From Pseudomonas sp. RIT-PI-r (lineage in GTDB: Bacteria > Pseudomonadota > Gammaproteobacteria > Pseudomonadales > Pseudomonadaceae): a stretch of 64,000 nucleotides of DNA. The notes beneath the pieces are model-generated. The model had not been told where the DNA came from. It saw only the letters and a program-made list of their open reading frames with translations, and made no database searches. Every line of letters starts with the position of its first letter. Position 1 is the first letter of the stretch. The DNA lies in NCBI RefSeq assembly GCF_001297015.1, contig NZ_LIGE01000017.1, positions 124,001 to 188,000 on the forward strand, written 5' to 3'. Made by a program: the position numbers and the translations under genes. This document shows, piece by piece, positions 1 through 11,800 of this stretch.

Positions 1-1
1 C

Positions 2-3000
2 AACATGTCAGTGCTGTCGCGTGAGGTGCTCGAGCAGGCCTACGGCTCTTTCGCCGAGCTGTCGATGAGCGAAGATGTGGCGGCCAGCTATCTGGCTCTG
101 GCAGTGGCGGGTTACTACAGCGACGGTATACGTGCGCAGAGCGAATGGACCATCTATCTGACCGGTCCGGCCGCAATGCGCGATGGCATGGCCGATTACC
201 ACCGGCACAACTTCGTCCCGCGAGAGGAAGAGCAACTGCGTCTGGAGGCGGCGATCGAGCCGCTCTGGATGATAAACGACAAGACCGAGGAGGAGCAGGA
301 CCATTCCTGGAAAGACAATGCCAGCGATGTTGAGCAATGGGTGCTCGACGAGCAGCAGCGCTGGCGGGAAGGGCAATTCAGCGCGCGTTACAATGGCGAT
401 ATTGACGCGTTGCTCACGCAGCAGACTGTCATGTTCGAGGAAGGCTGGCCGGTTATCGAGGGTCGGCCAGTGTTGTTGGTGGATGTCCTGCAACGGATGA
501 TGGACAGGCTCGGAGAGCCTTTTGTGGCTGCGATGCGGCGAGGCCATAACGGCCCGCTGGTTTTTCCGTCAGGTCCCGGGCTCGGTTTCGATGATCGCGA
601 GGCTATAAAGGCTCAGCCCATTGACCTGCGAGCACCTGCGTCGCTCGGTGATGCGCAGACTCAGGGGCTGGCGCTGGATGAAGTACTGAGCGCTATTGCC
701 GAGGGGACACTGGAGTTTTTCCAGGTCAGTGCCTTGCAGCGGGCGCTGCTGGGCCAGCTGTTGGGTGTGCGTTCACTGGATAATCAAAGCTTGAAGTCGG
801 TCGTTGCCGACCTCGATAACCTCGCCAACAACGTCGCTGAAGTTGGGGCTTCAGTGCGTTATGCGGCTATTGAGCGCCATCTTTACCAGCAACGTGCAGC
901 GGCGTTCATGGCCGGCCTCGCCAGTCATGCCGATCAGCCGCCAGTATCCTCGGGCAGCGCGCTGACGTTGAAACGAGCGGCGCTGTCACAGGCGCACACG
1001 CTGTTTCAATGGGGGCGTCATGTCGCCCATATTCAAGAGGTGGCGACGCGAGAGCATCGTGATCAGGTGATCCTGCAGCTCGGTCAGGTGCTGGGTCAGA
1101 TCGAGGCCAGTGAAGTCAAGCTTGTGCCTCAGGATCTGTTGCTTGCTGGGCCGGGTGACCCCGGTGCTCGCTGTTATCCGCTGGCATTGATCATGAGTGC
1201 GGCTCTTGAGCAGGGCGTAGCGGCGTCGCGAAGATTGCGCGAGCGCTTCTTCCGGGCGACCGCCGAGCCGCAACAAAATGAATCAGCGATGTTTCTGCGA
1301 GCGCTTGAGGAGTTGCGTGGCGTGCAGTTGCACGAAGTCGGCAGTCCCTTGGGGCGCGTTGATCTACAGCAGCTCGGCGCCACGCTTGAAGCGTACGAGA
1401 GCACTCGGACGCTGATGCTCAACTCCGACAACCACGCCATGCTGGTGGCGAAAACCTTTGATGGCGATCAGGCGACTTATCATTTCTACGATCCCAATTT
1501 CGGCGTGTTCGAGTTCAATCACCCAGCCCTGTTTCAGCAGGCGTTGATCGACTTTTTCCAGGCGCAGGGCCTGGCGAAATATTATGTGGCCTATGGTGAT
1601 GAAGCGCGCCCGACGTTTGATCTGATTGAGCTGCAAGGGCAGAAGATATCGGCCCAAGAGCTGTCCGACGGGTTTCGTGTCAGGCAGTTGCTGGAGTCCG
1701 ACAATGTACTGCCGGAGTATGCGGGACGCCCGATTCGCCAGCGCCTGAACAGTGCGCGCGGTCAATCGCTGGTCAGCAATCCACATCTGGGACGCAGTCT
1801 GCGCGACCTCGACAGCCACTGGTGGGGGCAGCAGATCGCCCACGCGACTGACGCGTTGCAGGCATTGCACACCTCGGTGACACCGCTGGTGCCGTTGTTC
1901 GAAACCCTCACGATAACCCCCGACGGGAAGAACCGGATCTGGCTGATCGATCCTTTGCAAACAGAGCATGCAGTCGAGGTGACCAGCACGGATCATCGTC
2001 TGTTGAGAATCAAGAACTATCTGTCAGAGCTGTTTTCGACCCTTGGCACCAAGCCCGCGCCGGGGTTGGTTGAGGCTGACGCCGTTCACACCCTCAATAC
2101 CGGGTTCACGATTCAGGCATTGATGAATGCCTTGCGCGGGCGGGAAGGTGACGACCGCACATTGACCACCGCCGTGCGGCTGCATGCCTACGTCAATTAC
2201 GCACAGCTGGCGCACGGCAATATCACGGACGTTGCCGGCCTGATCAGCCTGATGAAAACAGCGCTGAATGAAGAGAAGGTCATCGCCCGCACTTGTGCGC
2301 CGGTGGTTGGCGAGGCGCTGGGACATGTTCTCAACGAAGGTGTGGGAATAATCCTCGGGCTGGCGAATGTCGGTTTCGACATTTATCAATTGACGATGGC
2401 GGACAACGAAATCGAGCGGGCGCAGTACGGCACGCAACTGGCCTTTGACTACACCAGCCTGGCATTGACTGCCGGTGGCATCGGTGCGGCAGCTGCGGGC
2501 GCCGCGACTGCAGCGGCAGTACTCGGTGGCGCCGGTGTGGTTCTCGGCGGCCTGGCTGTCGGTGTCGCTGCACTGGCCCAGGGGTTCGCCAACATCGCGC
2601 AACAGGCTCAGGCGGTGGGGCTGTTTTTCGACAATCTGGAGACTGCCTATCGGGGTGTGGGTTATCGCTACGATGATGCTTTGGGTGGCTGGACTGCAAA
2701 TCCTGCGATGATCGTGAAAACCCTGGATTTCAACCGCGCAACCCTGACGCTGGACAGCCCGAAACTGTATCGACTGCGTGATCATTTCGGGGTGCCGGAT
2801 TTTAATCCGGACTACCAGAAAGCGCTCAATCTTCAACGCGAACTGGGATTACCTGGCACCATCAAGCTGGCGCTACCTGTGGGGCAACTCGTGGTGCTGC
2901 CATGCACGCCGCAAACGTGTTACGGCTATCTATACAAGGCGTTGCCTTTCTCTACCTTGCGCCACGACACCGGTTTCGACACAGCGCGGCGTCTGGAAAA

Positions 3001-5695
3001 AAAGGATCGGGAGGGGCAGTGGCAGTTTCTGTTTTCTTTCTACTCGTTTCCCACTCACTACATCGTTAATCGCCTGACGCCGGCGTATCGGCCAACTGTG
3101 ATCGAGATTCTTCTGGACGCAAACGAGCGTGCGCTGGCAGTGCCGTTGGCGCCTGCGGACTGGCATGCGTTCCTGTCTTACCGGATTAAAGGTGGGGGTG
3201 CATCCTGCTCACTGATCCTCAATCGCGGAATCAATGTTGAGCTCGAGTCGCCCAGCTTGCAGTTATGTAGCTGGAAACTGGTGGCGACCTGGGCCACCGA
3301 GCGTGATGTCCAGGTATTGGTCGGCGGGGAAATCATTATTGGCGGCGTCAAGGTAACGTTGTCCGGCAAGGGGCGGCATGAAGTGCTGATCCGGCTGACC
3401 GACCGGCAGCTGTTCAGGGTCGATCGCGCTCGTGGCCAGTTGCTGATTCTCGAACAGACCGCACCAGCCGGTGAGGACGAACAGAGCTTGCTCAAACACT
3501 ATCAGTCACTGGTAAGCGAACATCGGCTGGTCCTGCCTTACACACCGCTGCACAACTACCTGATCCCGTTCGAGTCCGCACACCAACCGCGTCACACCAC
3601 CGCCTGGTACGACGCGGCCGGGGAGCGGTTTCTGTATATCCGCAATGAGCAAGTGTTGCAGGCCGATGAAGCATTACTGGCGGCTGTTGTCGACGGTTCG
3701 GCGTTCTTTTACGAACCTCAGAACTATGTGATCTGGCAGGTCGATGCCGTCAGCGGCCTGCTGCAATTCTGTTATCGGATGCTGGTGATGCACGGACAGT
3801 GCAGCATCCGCCGAATCGACGTCGACGACCAAGGTGTGATTCATATCGAGCAACAGTGGACGGGCCCTGATCAGAGCACCACGCAATTCAACTACCTGTT
3901 GCATGACGGTCAACTGCAGCTCACTTCGGTCACCCGTGACATGGACCGCGATTTGGGTAAAAGGGTCTTCGCCCAGCAGGCGCTAAAGGACTGGTCGCAG
4001 GTGCTCGGTAACTATGTGCCGTTGTCGATGGTGCCCGAGCGCGATGGGGTCGCCACGCTTGACTGGCAACCGGCTACTTACGTTTCAGTCTGCTGGGCGT
4101 TCGACCCGGACAAACGCGATCTGGTCTGGATCCGCAGCCGTGATCGCCTGTGCATTCATCCGTTTATTGCGGCCGGGTACGTTCGTGGCTGGAAAGACTC
4201 GATCAGCAAATTGGCCGATCTGCTGTTGTTACCGGCAAATGATCAACAGAACCTGTATTTCATTTACGACAGGGCGGCGCAGAAGCTTTGTCGGGTACAG
4301 CGAAGTTTGTCCGGCGCCGATCAGCGCTGGCCGTCGCAGTGGAGTCATCAGTGGGTAGAGCCGGCCGGACTCAAAGACGTGGTGGCAGTCGAGGGCGGCT
4401 ATCTGGCGCTGAGCGACGAAGGGCTGTTCTTCAATCTGACCGCAGAAGGTGAAGTGCAGCTGGGTGGGCTGAGTGAGGGCTGGCTCAAAGGACGGACACA
4501 GTGGTGGTCGGCGCTGGAGGAGCTGGCGCAGAAGTATCCGGTCAACAGCTTCGCCATTCTCGGCGTGCGCAACACAAGCGGTGAGCGCAACCTGTGCGCC
4601 TGGTACCTGGACAATCGCTTGTTGCTGTGCGATCTGGGCCACGACAAAGAAGTGCGTTTGCTCGGCGTTACGCCGGACAACAAGGCAGCGTGGCTGCTGG
4701 ACGTTACCAGCGGTGAAATCTGGAACCAGACGTTCTTCGATAGCCGACAACTCGAGCAAGCATTTGGCAAGGGTCAACAATTATTGGCGGGCGACTGGTT
4801 GCCGGCACCGCAGGCCGAGTGGGACGACTGGCGGTTCGGTGGTGTGACCAATGAAGGCTCCGGCTTGCGCGGCATGTCGGTGGAAGGTGTATCACTCCAA
4901 TTGCGCTATCAGGAGACGGAGCGGGTCATTGGCGTCGACCAGCGCTGGGCAAGGGCACACGCGGAGCATTTGCTCGAGTCGCTGCAAGCATTGCTGGAGA
5001 TCGCCGAGCATGGTGAGTTCATCGCTGTGGAATCAGGGGCGGACGTTCTGCAATGGTATGACGTGGCCAACGCACGGATGATTCGAGTGGCCAGTCATGA
5101 CCTGCCCGGCGACTGCGAACTGCTAGGCACCTGCTGTGGCAACGTGCTGTTGCATGAACCCCGGGCACATCGCGTTTCTGTCTATCCCGGTCGCGACAGC
5201 ATCGGTCCTTTTGACTATGTGCAGCGCAACGCCGAAGTGCTCGTGGTTGAGGGGCAGAACAAGGTCAACGACCTGCTGCCGCTGATCGCCGATGACGTAA
5301 GGCGTCTGGTTTTGCGCATGGGACAGGGCGGTGTGAGCTATCACCTGTCAAAAGCCAGCTGGTTGCGACTGGACTCTGTAATTGTCGATTGTCGGCCAGG
5401 CCCCGGCGAAAGTCCGGCGATTCCCGGCAAGTTGATCTGGGCCGTGGATGCGCCGGGGAAACTGCAACTGTCGGAGGTCGGCGAGCATTTGCTCATCGTT
5501 GATCCGGATCGCCAGCACAGCCTCATCCTGCGCGATGTGTGTTCGGTCGATCCAGCGTTGCGTGGCAACGTCTTCCTCGGGTTCGAAGGGCAAAATTCCT
5601 ATCCGGTTTTCAGACTGGTGCAGTGGTTGCGGGGTGTTCCAAATGCCCAAGCCGGGGCGACGCTCGAGCAGTTACTGCCTGTAGTTACAGCCTGA
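2..5695 (+). CDS. TcdA/TcdB-like giant toxin, first tandem copy (5' partial)
   Basis: The reading frame is open to the left edge, so the ATG at 5 is probably internal. Counted from it, 1896 residues are visible. Residues from 1 onward align with the second toxin from about its residue 450, so roughly 450 residues, including any glycosyltransferase core, should lie outside the window. A papain-like Cys-His-Asp set is present: C390 in GDPGARCYPLAL, H477 in NSDNHAML and D496 in YHFYDPNFG. The TcdA/TcdB pore-forming region starts near residue 695 (VHTLNTGFTIQAL) and has a long Gly/Ala-rich hydrophobic stretch at about 819-862. The C-terminal half is beta-rich, without clostridial CROP repeats. 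No signal peptide can be judged. By family, I infer a host-cell-targeting toxin that enters through endosomes; target and cargo are unknown. Confidence 0.85.
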   Translation, partial: NMSVLSREVLEQAYGSFAELSMSEDVAASYLALAVAGYYSDGIRAQSEWTIYLTGPAAMRDGMADYHRHNFVPREEEQLRLEAAIEPLWMINDKTEEEQDHSWKDNASDVEQWVLDEQQRWREGQFSARYNGDIDALLTQQTVMFEEGWPVIEGRPVLLVDVLQRMMDRLGEPFVAAMRRGHNGPLVFPSGPGLGFDDREAIKAQPIDLRAPASLGDAQTQGLALDEVLSAIAEGTLEFFQVSALQRALLGQLLGVRSLDNQSLKSVVADLDNLANNVAEVGASVRYAAIERHLYQQRAAAFMAGLASHADQPPVSSGSALTLKRAALSQAHTLFQWGRHVAHIQEVATREHRDQVILQLGQVLGQIEASEVKLVPQDLLLAGPGDPGARCYPLALIMSAALEQGVAASRRLRERFFRATAEPQQNESAMFLRALEELRGVQLHEVGSPLGRVDLQQLGATLEAYESTRTLMLNSDNHAMLVAKTFDGDQATYHFYDPNFGVFEFNHPALFQQALIDFFQAQGLAKYYVAYGDEARPTFDLIELQGQKISAQELSDGFRVRQLLESDNVLPEYAGRPIRQRLNSARGQSLVSNPHLGRSLRDLDSHWWGQQIAHATDALQALHTSVTPLVPLFETLTITPDGKNRIWLIDPLQTEHAVEVTSTDHRLLRIKNYLSELFSTLGTKPAPGLVEADAVHTLNTGFTIQALMNALRGREGDDRTLTTAVRLHAYVNYAQLAHGNITDVAGLISLMKTALNEEKVIARTCAPVVGEALGHVLNEGVGIILGLANVGFDIYQLTMADNEIERAQYGTQLAFDYTSLALTAGGIGAAAAGAATAAAVLGGAGVVLGGLAVGVAALAQGFANIAQQAQAVGLFFDNLETAYRGVGYRYDDALGGWTANPAMIVKTLDFNRATLTLDSPKLYRLRDHFGVPDFNPDYQKALNLQRELGLPGTIKLALPVGQLVVLPCTPQTCYGYLYKALPFSTLRHDTGFDTARRLEKKDREGQWQFLFSFYSFPTHYIVNRLTPAYRPTVIEILLDANERALAVPLAPADWHAFLSYRIKGGGASCSLILNRGINVELESPSLQLCSWKLVATWATERDVQVLVGGEIIIGGVKVTLSGKGRHEVLIRLTDRQLFRVDRARGQLLILEQTAPAGEDEQSLLKHYQSLVSEHRLVLPYTPLHNYLIPFESAHQPRHTTAWYDAAGERFLYIRNEQVLQADEALLAAVVDGSAFFYEPQNYVIWQVDAVSGLLQFCYRMLVMHGQCSIRRIDVDDQGVIHIEQQWTGPDQSTTQFNYLLHDGQLQLTSVTRDMDRDLGKRVFAQQALKDWSQVLGNYVPLSMVPERDGVATLDWQPATYVSVCWAFDPDKRDLVWIRSRDRLCIHPFIAAGYVRGWKDSISKLADLLLLPANDQQNLYFIYDRAAQKLCRVQRSLSGADQRWPSQWSHQWVEPAGLKDVVAVEGGYLALSDEGLFFNLTAEGEVQLGGLSEGWLKGRTQWWSALEELAQKYPVNSFAILGVRNTSGERNLCAWYLDNRLLLCDLGHDKEVRLLGVTPDNKAAWLLDVTSGEIWNQTFFDSRQLEQAFGKGQQLLAGDWLPAPQAEWDDWRFGGVTNEGSGLRGMSVEGVSLQLRYQETERVIGVDQRWARAHAEHLLESLQALLEIAEHGEFIAVESGADVLQWYDVANARMIRVASHDLPGDCELLGTCCGNVLLHEPRAHRVSVYPGRDSIGPFDYVQRNAEVLVVEGQNKVNDLLPLIADDVRRLVLRMGQGGVSYHLSKASWLRLDSVIVDCRPGPGESPAIPGKLIWAVDAPGKLQLSEVGEHLLIVDPDRQHSLILRDVCSVDPALRGNVFLGFEGQNSYPVFRLVQWLRGVPNAQAGATLEQLLPVVTA

Positions 5696-5870
5696 GGCGC
5701 AAGTGCAAGTTTGTTGATGGTTTCTGTTCGTTTTTAAACTGTTGCAATTGAATGGCGCATGAAAGTAGCGCGATTAATTGCGATTTTTTAGATATGTAAT
5801 TGTTTCTGAATGTCGTGATGATAAAGACCGTCTCGATATATATATATTCGCGTGAGAAAAGGATACTCAG
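5696..5870 (+). promoter_or_regulatory. AT-rich spacer and probable promoter region of the second toxin
   Basis: This 175-base gap between the tandem toxins is much richer in A+T than its surroundings and carries an alternating AT run at about 5836-5847. An AAAAGGA ribosome-binding site lies close upstream of the TTG start at 5871. I see no strong terminator after the first toxin, so the second gene could be read from its own promoter, by read-through, or both. The promoter call is inference. Confidence 0.35.
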
Positions 5871-8800
5871 TTGAATAGCAAGGATTATGGGTTGTTACCT
5901 GGCAGTGAGTTTTCAGCCGCTTTTAAACGGGCTGATCTGGAGTCCATTGCGGGGAATCTGCGCGATGACTTGGCGAGAGAACAGCTGCTGCGTTATTACA
6001 ATGGCGCGGTTGCGGCTGCGGATTGGTCAGAACAACTGACAGCAATCAGATTGCTCAAGGAATTCGTCGAGTCGAATTTTTCTGATATTTCCGATGCTCA
6101 ACTCAAAAAGCTCAGTGGAAACCTTACGGATTACCACGCCCGGTTAGCCACTACCGTGCACCTTCTGTCTTCAGGCAAACCGGTTGCGCGAAAGTTACAC
6201 TTTGTCTGGGTAGGGGGAGGCATCGGAGCTATTCAGGGGGATTACATCAATGTCTGGAAACAGATGACCGACGCTGATGGATACCGCCTGAATCTCTGGT
6301 ACGACAGCGATGGACTGCTTGCGCATGAAACCAACAAGATCATCGTCGAATCGGCCAAGGCTCAAGTCGCGAAGCTCGTTTCTGAAGATGCAGCGATGAA
6401 GTCAGCGAGGCTTGGCAAGCTATACGTTGAGCGCGCCCGCGTGCTTCGTCAGCAGATGTTCGAACATATCCAGAAAGCCACCGCGACAGGTGTCAGTGCC
6501 GACCAGGCAAGAATCAATCTGTTGGTCAGTGCGTATGGACAGGATGAGGCCAGGCTCAATACGCTGAAGGCGCGCAATCTACAGTCCCTTGAAACTGTTG
6601 CAGCGAATGGCATTGCACTTCGGGATATCCGTAGCGAATTGTCCAATCAACCATTGTTCGAAATTTACGAACGAGAGCTGTCTTGTCGCGGCAATCTGGC
6701 GGCAGCGTCGGATATCACTCGACTGCAGGCGGTGCATTTCGAAAGCGGCACTTATCTGGATGCGGATTTGTTGCCGTCGTTACATAAAAATATCGCTGGC
6801 ATGGATCTTTCCGGTTTTGACATCGAAACCCGGATGGGAATAACGCAGATTCTGCTCGACTCTAACCCGCAGATACTTCCGAATCGAAGCGCGCCGTATG
6901 CGGATTTACGCTTTAAGGTGCCGGAACACGTAAAGAACGCATTGATAGAGTTTGCCGGGACCGCACCTTCACTCAAGGATATTTTTGCACCGTTCAATGA
7001 TGTCGTTGTTTCACAACACGGAGTGCGTGTAGGCAATAAAAATAGCGCCGATTTAAAAAGTAGCCCTTTCAATGGTCTTTCCAATGCAATGGTGAGTGGT
7101 CATGCCGGGTCTGCGGCAATTGTCGGAATCATCGATAAAATCCGCAGTAATTACACATTTCTGGATCGAGTGGAGGTGCTGGCTCGTCAGGGCAACATCT
7201 CACTGACAGATTCCGCAGCATTCTCCAATCTGATCATTAGCGAGATGGAGAAAATATATGGCTCGCTATCAACCTGGGGTGACGAGTTAATTGTTCGAAA
7301 CAGGTTTTTGCAGGCTGTCGCTGAGTACGATGCCGACGGCATCAAGTTTGGTGCCCAATCGGCTATTACCATGAGTGGCCCGACGGCCGTTTCGCAAGGG
7401 TTGAGTGATTACGTCAACGAAAAAGCGCTTGCTGAAGCTCGTCAACAAATCAGTGACCGAGTCGATCTGCGTGACGGTTTCAATCTGGCCACCGAAGAGG
7501 AGACCCACCATAGCTGGAAGGACAACGCCAAGACCGAGTCCGCCTGGTTCGAATTGGAAACAAGCAGAATTGCCGATGGTGCCTACAAAAACCGTTACCT
7601 GGGCAATGTGGATGAGCTGCTCAAAGGTCAGACTCTGACTTTCAAGCAAGGCTGGCCGGTCATGGAAGGCAAGCCCGTGTTGCTGACGTCAGTGCTGCAG
7701 CAACTGCTGGATAGCCTGGGTGAACCGTTCGTTCGTGCGATGAATGACCGATTGACTGGCGATATTGCGTTCAATGCTCCGTTCTCTGTCGATTTCGAAA
7801 CACGTCAGCAGATTCTGCAGCAACCCTCCGTCGAACTGCCGCCATCGACAGGCGCCGAGTCGCTGGGCAATTTGAACGAAGCGTTGGCGCGGATCGCGGC
7901 AGGCAAATTACCTGTGGATCAGTTGAGTCCGTTGCACCGTGTGATGTTCGGCGGCCTGTTTGGCGCTACGACACTGGATCAGAACGGGTTCGCCGACACC
8001 TGGAAAACCACCGTGGATTTTGCCGAAAAAACCCGTGATCGTGGGCTGTTCGCACGCTATGACGTCATCGAACAAACGCTGCTCAAACGTTATACCGCGC
8101 CAACGGAGTTCAGCACTTCGAGAGTCGGCACGGGTGAGAGTAACTCTCGGGTTCTCAAGGCGCAGGCATTTGCCAAGCCAATGAGCGTACGGCAATGGCG
8201 CGAACATTTGAGCCAGGTAGAAGCCGTGGCTAAAAAAGAACAACGGGCATCGATTCTCACGCGAGGCAATGCAGTACGCGAGCTGTTTTTCCAGGCCGGG
8301 GCCAGCTCGGCCAAACAGTTTCCGCAAGGGTTACTGGTGCAGGGCGCGGGGGACCCGGGGCGGCGCTGTTATCCGTTGGCGTTAGCCATGGCGGCGGCAT
8401 TGGAAAAAGGCACCGCTGCAGAGCGCGCCCTGATCGGTAAACTGGCGCTTGCCAACATCGCCCCTGATTCCGCTGAAACCCATGCGCTGCTGCATGTGCT
8501 GGATGAGTTGCGTGGCATCCCGATGGCGCAGTTCGGCGAGAAAAGGCCGGCGGTGAATCTAGACGCAGTGATACAGGCGCTGGATGCAAAAACCAGCGGC
8601 GGCAGCTTGCTGCTCAATACCGAAAATCATTCGATGCTGGTGAGCAAAGTCGCGGGGGCCGATGAAACATCTTATCGGTTCTACGATCCCAACTTCGGCC
8701 TGTATGCGTTCAGTCGAATAGATGAACTGCACAAGGCTATCCAAGGCTTTCTGCAGGATGAGGTGGTATCCAGACTCTATGGAGTCGCAGATGGCTCCGG

Positions 8801-11800
8801 TGCCACTTTCGATGTGGTGGACCTCAACGGTGTGAACATTGCCGATACGGCATTGCCGTCCAAAGTCAGCGTCGGAAACCTGCTGAGCAACGACCCCGTT
8901 GCCGGCGTGACGCCTGTCGAACCCTGGCGCCATCATGCGCAGTTGCGACTGCGATCGCTGTCGGAGAACGCGCGTCTTGGTCAGGCGTTCGCCATTGCGG
9001 ACGCCGGCAAGTGGACACGGATCATCAAAGGTGCCACCGATCAGTTGCATGAGAAACATCAACTGAGCCGTGACTTCGTTCCGGTGTTCGAATCTCTGAA
9101 ACCCGCCGCGCAAGGGCGCAGTGAAATCACCCTGGTCAACGCGAAAGACCCGCAGCAGACGCGCACGGTGTTGACCGATGACAAGCGCTTGTCCGGGATC
9201 AAATCCTATCTGAGCGATTCCTTTGAAGAGTTGTCCGGTAGAGGTGCGGGTTCATCCGTAGTCGATCCGACCGATGTTGGTGCGGTGCACACACTCAATG
9301 CCGGTTTTGCCATTCAGGCGTTGTTGCTAGGGCTCAAGGAGGCGGAAAGCGCCGAGGGTTCGACGGCGTTGACGTCTGCGGTGCGCATTCATGGTTATCT
9401 CTCCTACGCGCAACTCGCTCACGGACTTGTGGCGGATGCGGTGCAATTGCTGGGACTGGTTCGTCATGCATTCACCGACAGTGTGCGTGTGGCCAACACC
9501 ACCTCTGCAATTGTGGGCAATGCGCTGGGCAACGTATTGAACGAAGGTGTGGGGAATGCACTGCAACTGGCGAGTATCGGTTTCGACATCTATTTGTTGA
9601 TCAACGCTGAAAATGATATCCAGCGCGCGGTGTTCGCCACCCAACTGGCTTTCGATACCGCCGGTCTGGCGCTGGGCGCCGGAGCGTTTGGCGCAAGTGC
9701 TGCCGGAGCGGCCACGGCGGCTGCATTTCTTGGCGGGGCCAGTGTCATTCTGGGTGGACTGGCTATCGGTATCGGTGCATTGGTCGAAGGTTTCAGCGCC
9801 AGAACAGAGCGTGGGAAGCAGATCGGCAGGTATTTGAATCGGGTCAACGAGGCCTATCGTGCCAAGGGCTACTCGGTAAGGGGAGATACCCTTTTTGCCA
9901 ACCCTCACGCCGTTTATTCACAACTGAATCTGCGCAAAGGAACGATTACCTTTGGCAGCCAGAAAATCTTCGCGGCAGACGACTACTCCGATTTGCATCC
10001 ACCCAAAATCGACCCGGACCGCGAGCATGCATTCAGCATTCGAGAAGCGCTCGATCTGCCGGAAAAGTTTGCTATCAGTGACAAAATAAACGTTGAAAGC
10101 GTTGTGTTGCCGAGCCTCCCGGATTGCTTCCTGGCCTATGAGTTTGGCGGGTTGCCTTTCTCGACAACCCTGCGCGAGGACCTGGAGACGGCACTGGCTC
10201 TTGAGCATGACCGTTACGGCAAGCGGCAATTCTGGTTCTCCTTTTACAAAGTGCCCACCGAATACATCATTGAAAAAATGGTGCCGAACTACGTGGCAAC
10301 TACGGTCAGCGTAGTACTGGGCACGCAACACCGTTTTCTGCATGTACCCACCTTGCCGGGAGAAGTGCACGGTTACCTTTCTTACGACATCGATGCATTG
10401 GGCGGGCACTGTTCGGTCACGTTGGCCGAGGGCGTCAAGTCTTTGCGTTTGCGAGTCTCGACTGGTGAAGCGATGACCTGGTCATTACGCGCAGCCTGGT
10501 TGAATAAAAGTGGCGTGAAAATCGAGGGCGACGTCCTGCAACTGGGCACGATAAATGTGCAGGTGCCAGACAAAAGCGTTGTGTTTGTGCAACTCGACGG
10601 ACATTCGTACCAGGTGGACTGGGCAACTGGAACCCTGTTGCTCACTGAGCTGGAGGCCGGCCCGGATGAAGACGGCCCGATGACACGCCAGCGGGTGCGC
10701 GAACTTGCACGTTCCAGCCATCTGGCGGATGGCCCCACGGTCATTCGCAATTACCCGGATGCCCTGACTGGCGTGCGCACCAGCGCCTGGTATGACCGAG
10801 GTGAAGATTCTTTCCTGTTGGTTCGCGGGCTGGACCCGAAACATGCCGCGGATATTTGCATGGGCCCCAGGATTGGCCAGAACATTTACTACTACTGCCC
10901 CGCTGATGCATTGATCTGGCGCGTTGATGTAGTCACTGGGAACATCAGAAGTGTTTTCCAGCTGGTGCGTACGGAATTGAAAGCCTGGATTACCTCGATC
11001 CAGGAGATGCCGGGCGGTTTGTTGCAAGTGGTCCGGCGCATCGAACTCGACGAAGACGAGTTCGTGAAAATGACTTACCTGATCGAAGAAGATGAACTCT
11101 CGATTACTGGTGTGTCCGGTCATCTCAGCTATCACGAAGGTCGGGAGATTCGAAGTGGGACGGTCTTCCTGGACGATTTCCTCTCGTGGTACCGGTTGAT
11201 TCCGGCAGCGTCAGGCGTTAACGACGAACACGTGACAAGTGCCGGTTGGTCCAGGTTCATTACCGTTGATTACATGGACTACAGCTCGAATGCGTTCAGC
11301 CGGGTCTGGGTGCGTAGCGACGACGGACGGGTTTTTAGGCCGATGCTCAAAGAGGGGAACAGCAACGCCGACGCCTTCGATTGGGCTCTTCTGGATCCAC
11401 AGCAGCCAGAACGCGATACGGTTCTGTTCCATCACTTGCGTCATCGCCTCCTTTATCGACAGCGCATCAGTGCACAAGATCAGTCCTCGGTAATTTTTGC
11501 CCAATCCATCTTGTCGCTCGAGGTGCAGCAAATTCATCGCCGAGGCCGGCAATACATTGCATTGACTGACGAGGGCATGGTGTTTCGCCTGAATGGCGCG
11601 GGTGAACGACATTTGGCAGGCCTCGGTAATGATTGGCTATTCGCCCGCCAAGAGCGCTCAGGCAGCAATTTTCGTTGGTGGGATTCGGTCCTTGGCACTG
11701 CCGCAATGTGGTCCGCCGGGGCTGTGGAGGTCGGTGGCATCAGCGCTGCTTCGAATCATTCGCCGCTCTATGTCGTGTGTCTCGATCAGCAACTGCTTAT

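Noticed and set aside
5..7. ATG at position 5 as the true start of the first toxin
   Set aside because: No ribosome-binding site can be seen, the frame is open to the edge, and alignment with the second toxin shows about 450 residues missing upstream.
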